Positions 63,002 to 64,000 of a stretch of DNA of 64,000 nucleotides are shown here, in pieces. The notes below the pieces were generated by a model. It saw only the letters and a program-made list of their open reading frames with translations. It searched no databases and was not told the origin of the DNA. How positions within the stretch are numbered: position 1 is the first letter of the stretch; every line of letters begins with the position of its first letter. The DNA comes from Pontibacter rufus (GTDB lineage Bacteria; Bacteroidota; Bacteroidia; Cytophagales; Hymenobacteraceae). A program made the translations under genes and the position numbers. Where the stretch lies: positions 248,001-312,000 of the forward strand of contig NZ_JADQDR010000002.1 in the NCBI RefSeq assembly GCF_015694705.1, given 5' to 3'.

Positions 63002-63301
63002 ATGGCAAAAACAACCTGGAAAGCGGATACGACGCATGGCGATTTAAGCACCAAAGAAAAAAACGATTTACCGGACAGTGTTTTCGCTTTTCCGAAACAG
63101 CGCAAAGAGCCTTTAACGGACGCTTCGCACGTTAAAAATGCCCTGGCACGATTTGACCAGGTAAAAGGTGTGACAGATGAAGATCGCGATTTAGCTTTCG
63201 CCAATATCAGGAAAGCCGCCGAACATTACGGCGTGGAAGTCAGCGAGACCAACTGGCACGAACTCGGCAAAACACCGCATACTAAAAACCCGTCTCATTA
63301 A
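63002..63301 (+). CDS. DUF6582-like small protein
   Basis: The start at 63002 follows an ideal Shine-Dalgarno site; the open frame extends 42 codons upstream without similarity. The 99-residue protein has the block NDLPDSVFAFPKQRKEPLTDASHVKNALARFDQVKGV and an end KAAEHYGVEVSETNWHELG, which I recognise as DUF6582. This family also occurs as part of phage and mobile-element proteins; its function is unknown. The protein is hydrophilic and cytosolic. The strong translation signal suggests high expression or acquired origin. Confidence 0.8.
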   Translation: MAKTTWKADTTHGDLSTKEKNDLPDSVFAFPKQRKEPLTDASHVKNALARFDQVKGVTDEDRDLAFANIRKAAEHYGVEVSETNWHELGKTPHTKNPSH

Positions 63302-63414
63302 CCGCAAATTAAGATTTGCAGCAGAAGTATAAAGTATAGCAGGAAAAATTAAAGCCTGGAAGTATAACGGTTAAATATAAATAAATATATTTGAGTAAAC
63401 CTATACTTCCTCCT

Positions 63415-63837
63415 ATGAAAGCAAAACTTTTACTCACACTGCTATTCGCCTTGTTGCTGGCACAGAAAGGTTTCTGCCAGTTAAACGTTTCCTACCACCA
63501 GTCCAGCCTGCCATTTATTGCCGTGGGCTACGAGTCCGTGCACTGGACACCCGAGCTACGGCTAAACACGGACATTTATACTTCTGACCTGAGTGCCGAG
63601 GTGGTGGTGCCTTACAAAATCGTGCGCAAAGAAAGTTATTACCTGGATGCCGGCTTGGGTTTCCGCGCTGGCCTTAATCAGGGGCTGTTAGTGCCCGTGG
63701 GCCTCTCGGTTTTCCCGTTTGAGCGGAAGCAGTTTGGCTTTCATACAGAACTTGCCTGGCTGACCGGCATCGGCGGCTCCAGTTCTGTGCTGCGCGGCAG
63801 CTGGGGCATCACGTTCCGGTTCAAGGAAAAATCTTAG
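63415..63837 (+). CDS. Small exported outer-membrane-like protein
   Basis: The ATG at 63415 starts a signal peptide (MKAKLLLTLLFALLLAQKGFCQ); an earlier TTG in frame is less likely. The remaining 118 residues alternate polar and aromatic/hydrophobic residues in short strands (LPFIAVGYESVHW, RLNTDIYTSDLSAEVVV, YYLDAGLGFRAGL, WGITFRFKEKS), like a small eight-stranded beta-barrel or outer-membrane fold. I do not recognise a named family. The upstream spacer has three AAGTATA words. Confidence 0.65.
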   Translation: MKAKLLLTLLFALLLAQKGFCQLNVSYHQSSLPFIAVGYESVHWTPELRLNTDIYTSDLSAEVVVPYKIVRKESYYLDAGLGFRAGLNQGLLVPVGLSVFPFERKQFGFHTELAWLTGIGGSSSVLRGSWGITFRFKEKS

Positions 63838-63889
63838 CTGTAAGGCAGCAGCACCTACACACTGCCGCTGCCTTCAATTTCTTTTAAAG

Positions 63890-64000
63890 TTAACTGTTCC
63901 GGATCAGCTCCCGGATCAGCATGGTCATATGTGGCTCTGCTTTGGCAGCGGCGGCCAGTATATCGGCCAGCACCACCTGCTTCAGTTGCCCGGGCGTGCA
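63890..64000 (-). CDS. 3' end of an unidentified minus-strand gene
   Basis: On the minus strand the frame is open from the right edge to a TAA at 63890 and encodes 36 residues: CTPGQLKQVVLADILAAAAK followed by AEPHMTMLIRELIRNS. The codon use resembles real genes here and the segment looks helical. Too little is visible to name the product. It converges with the small outer-membrane-like gene. Confidence 0.55.
   Translation of the reverse strand, partial: CTPGQLKQVVLADILAAAAKAEPHMTMLIRELIRNS

Overview
The window looks like chromosomal DNA of a Bacteroidota bacterium, most likely Cytophagales/Hymenobacteraceae (Pontibacter-like). The evidence is a C-terminal type IX secretion sorting domain, a TonB receptor paired with a DUF4249 lipoprotein, lipoproteins with acidic residues after the lipid cysteine, TAnnTTTG-type promoter boxes, and an almost complete lack of Shine-Dalgarno sites (one gene excepted). 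Taxonomy is inferred from gene content only. No rRNA, tRNA, CRISPR array, transposase or prophage was found.

Layout. 1-9 kb: two paralogous secreted sugar-dehydrogenase-like beta-propeller proteins (one cut by the left edge, with a T9SS tail; one on the minus strand without it) flank an aldo/keto reductase, an ElaA-type acetyltransferase, a DUF3820 protein, a TupA-like ATP-grasp protein and a lipoprotein. 9-19 kb: a Bcr/CflA-type MFS exporter, a gluconate module (GntP permease, gluconokinase), an AI-2E-family transporter, DUF983 protein, AraC regulator, EEP-family protein and YceI. 19-30 kb: M28 peptidase, a small HTH regulator with a palindromic operator candidate, a META lipoprotein, a strongly disordered Tyr/Arg/Asn/Ser/Gly-rich protein, two amidohydrolase-like exported proteins and a D15-type outer membrane protein. 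30-42 kb: rhodanese lipoprotein, sbcD and sbcC split by a repeat element, a nuclease gene whose C-terminal domain is out of frame beside a gene carrying the same domain, universal stress protein, nicotinate phosphoribosyltransferase, HNH protein, thioredoxin.

42-59.4 kb is the most system-like part. A sigma-54-type response regulator and histidine kinase diverge from an envelope export cluster: HlyD/MacA-type adaptor, one MacB/LolD-type ATPase, three large paralogous MacB-like permeases, an exported LiaF/DUF4097-like protein between permeases two and three, an M61 peptidase with PDZ domain, and a TolC-like outer membrane protein. Two -24/-12-like elements, before the adaptor and before the M61 gene, and a GTCCG/CGGAC motif cluster suggest that the divergent regulator controls the set; this is inference. 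59.6-64 kb holds a TonB receptor/DUF4249 pair, a DUF6582-like protein with a perfect Shine-Dalgarno site, a small outer-membrane-like protein, and the 3' end of an unidentified minus-strand gene.

Across the whole window the heptamer AAGTATA (and its complement TATACTT) is very frequent, inside genes in several frames as well as between genes and at the base of terminator stems. Several intergenic spaces also carry short dispersed repeats and long inverted repeats.
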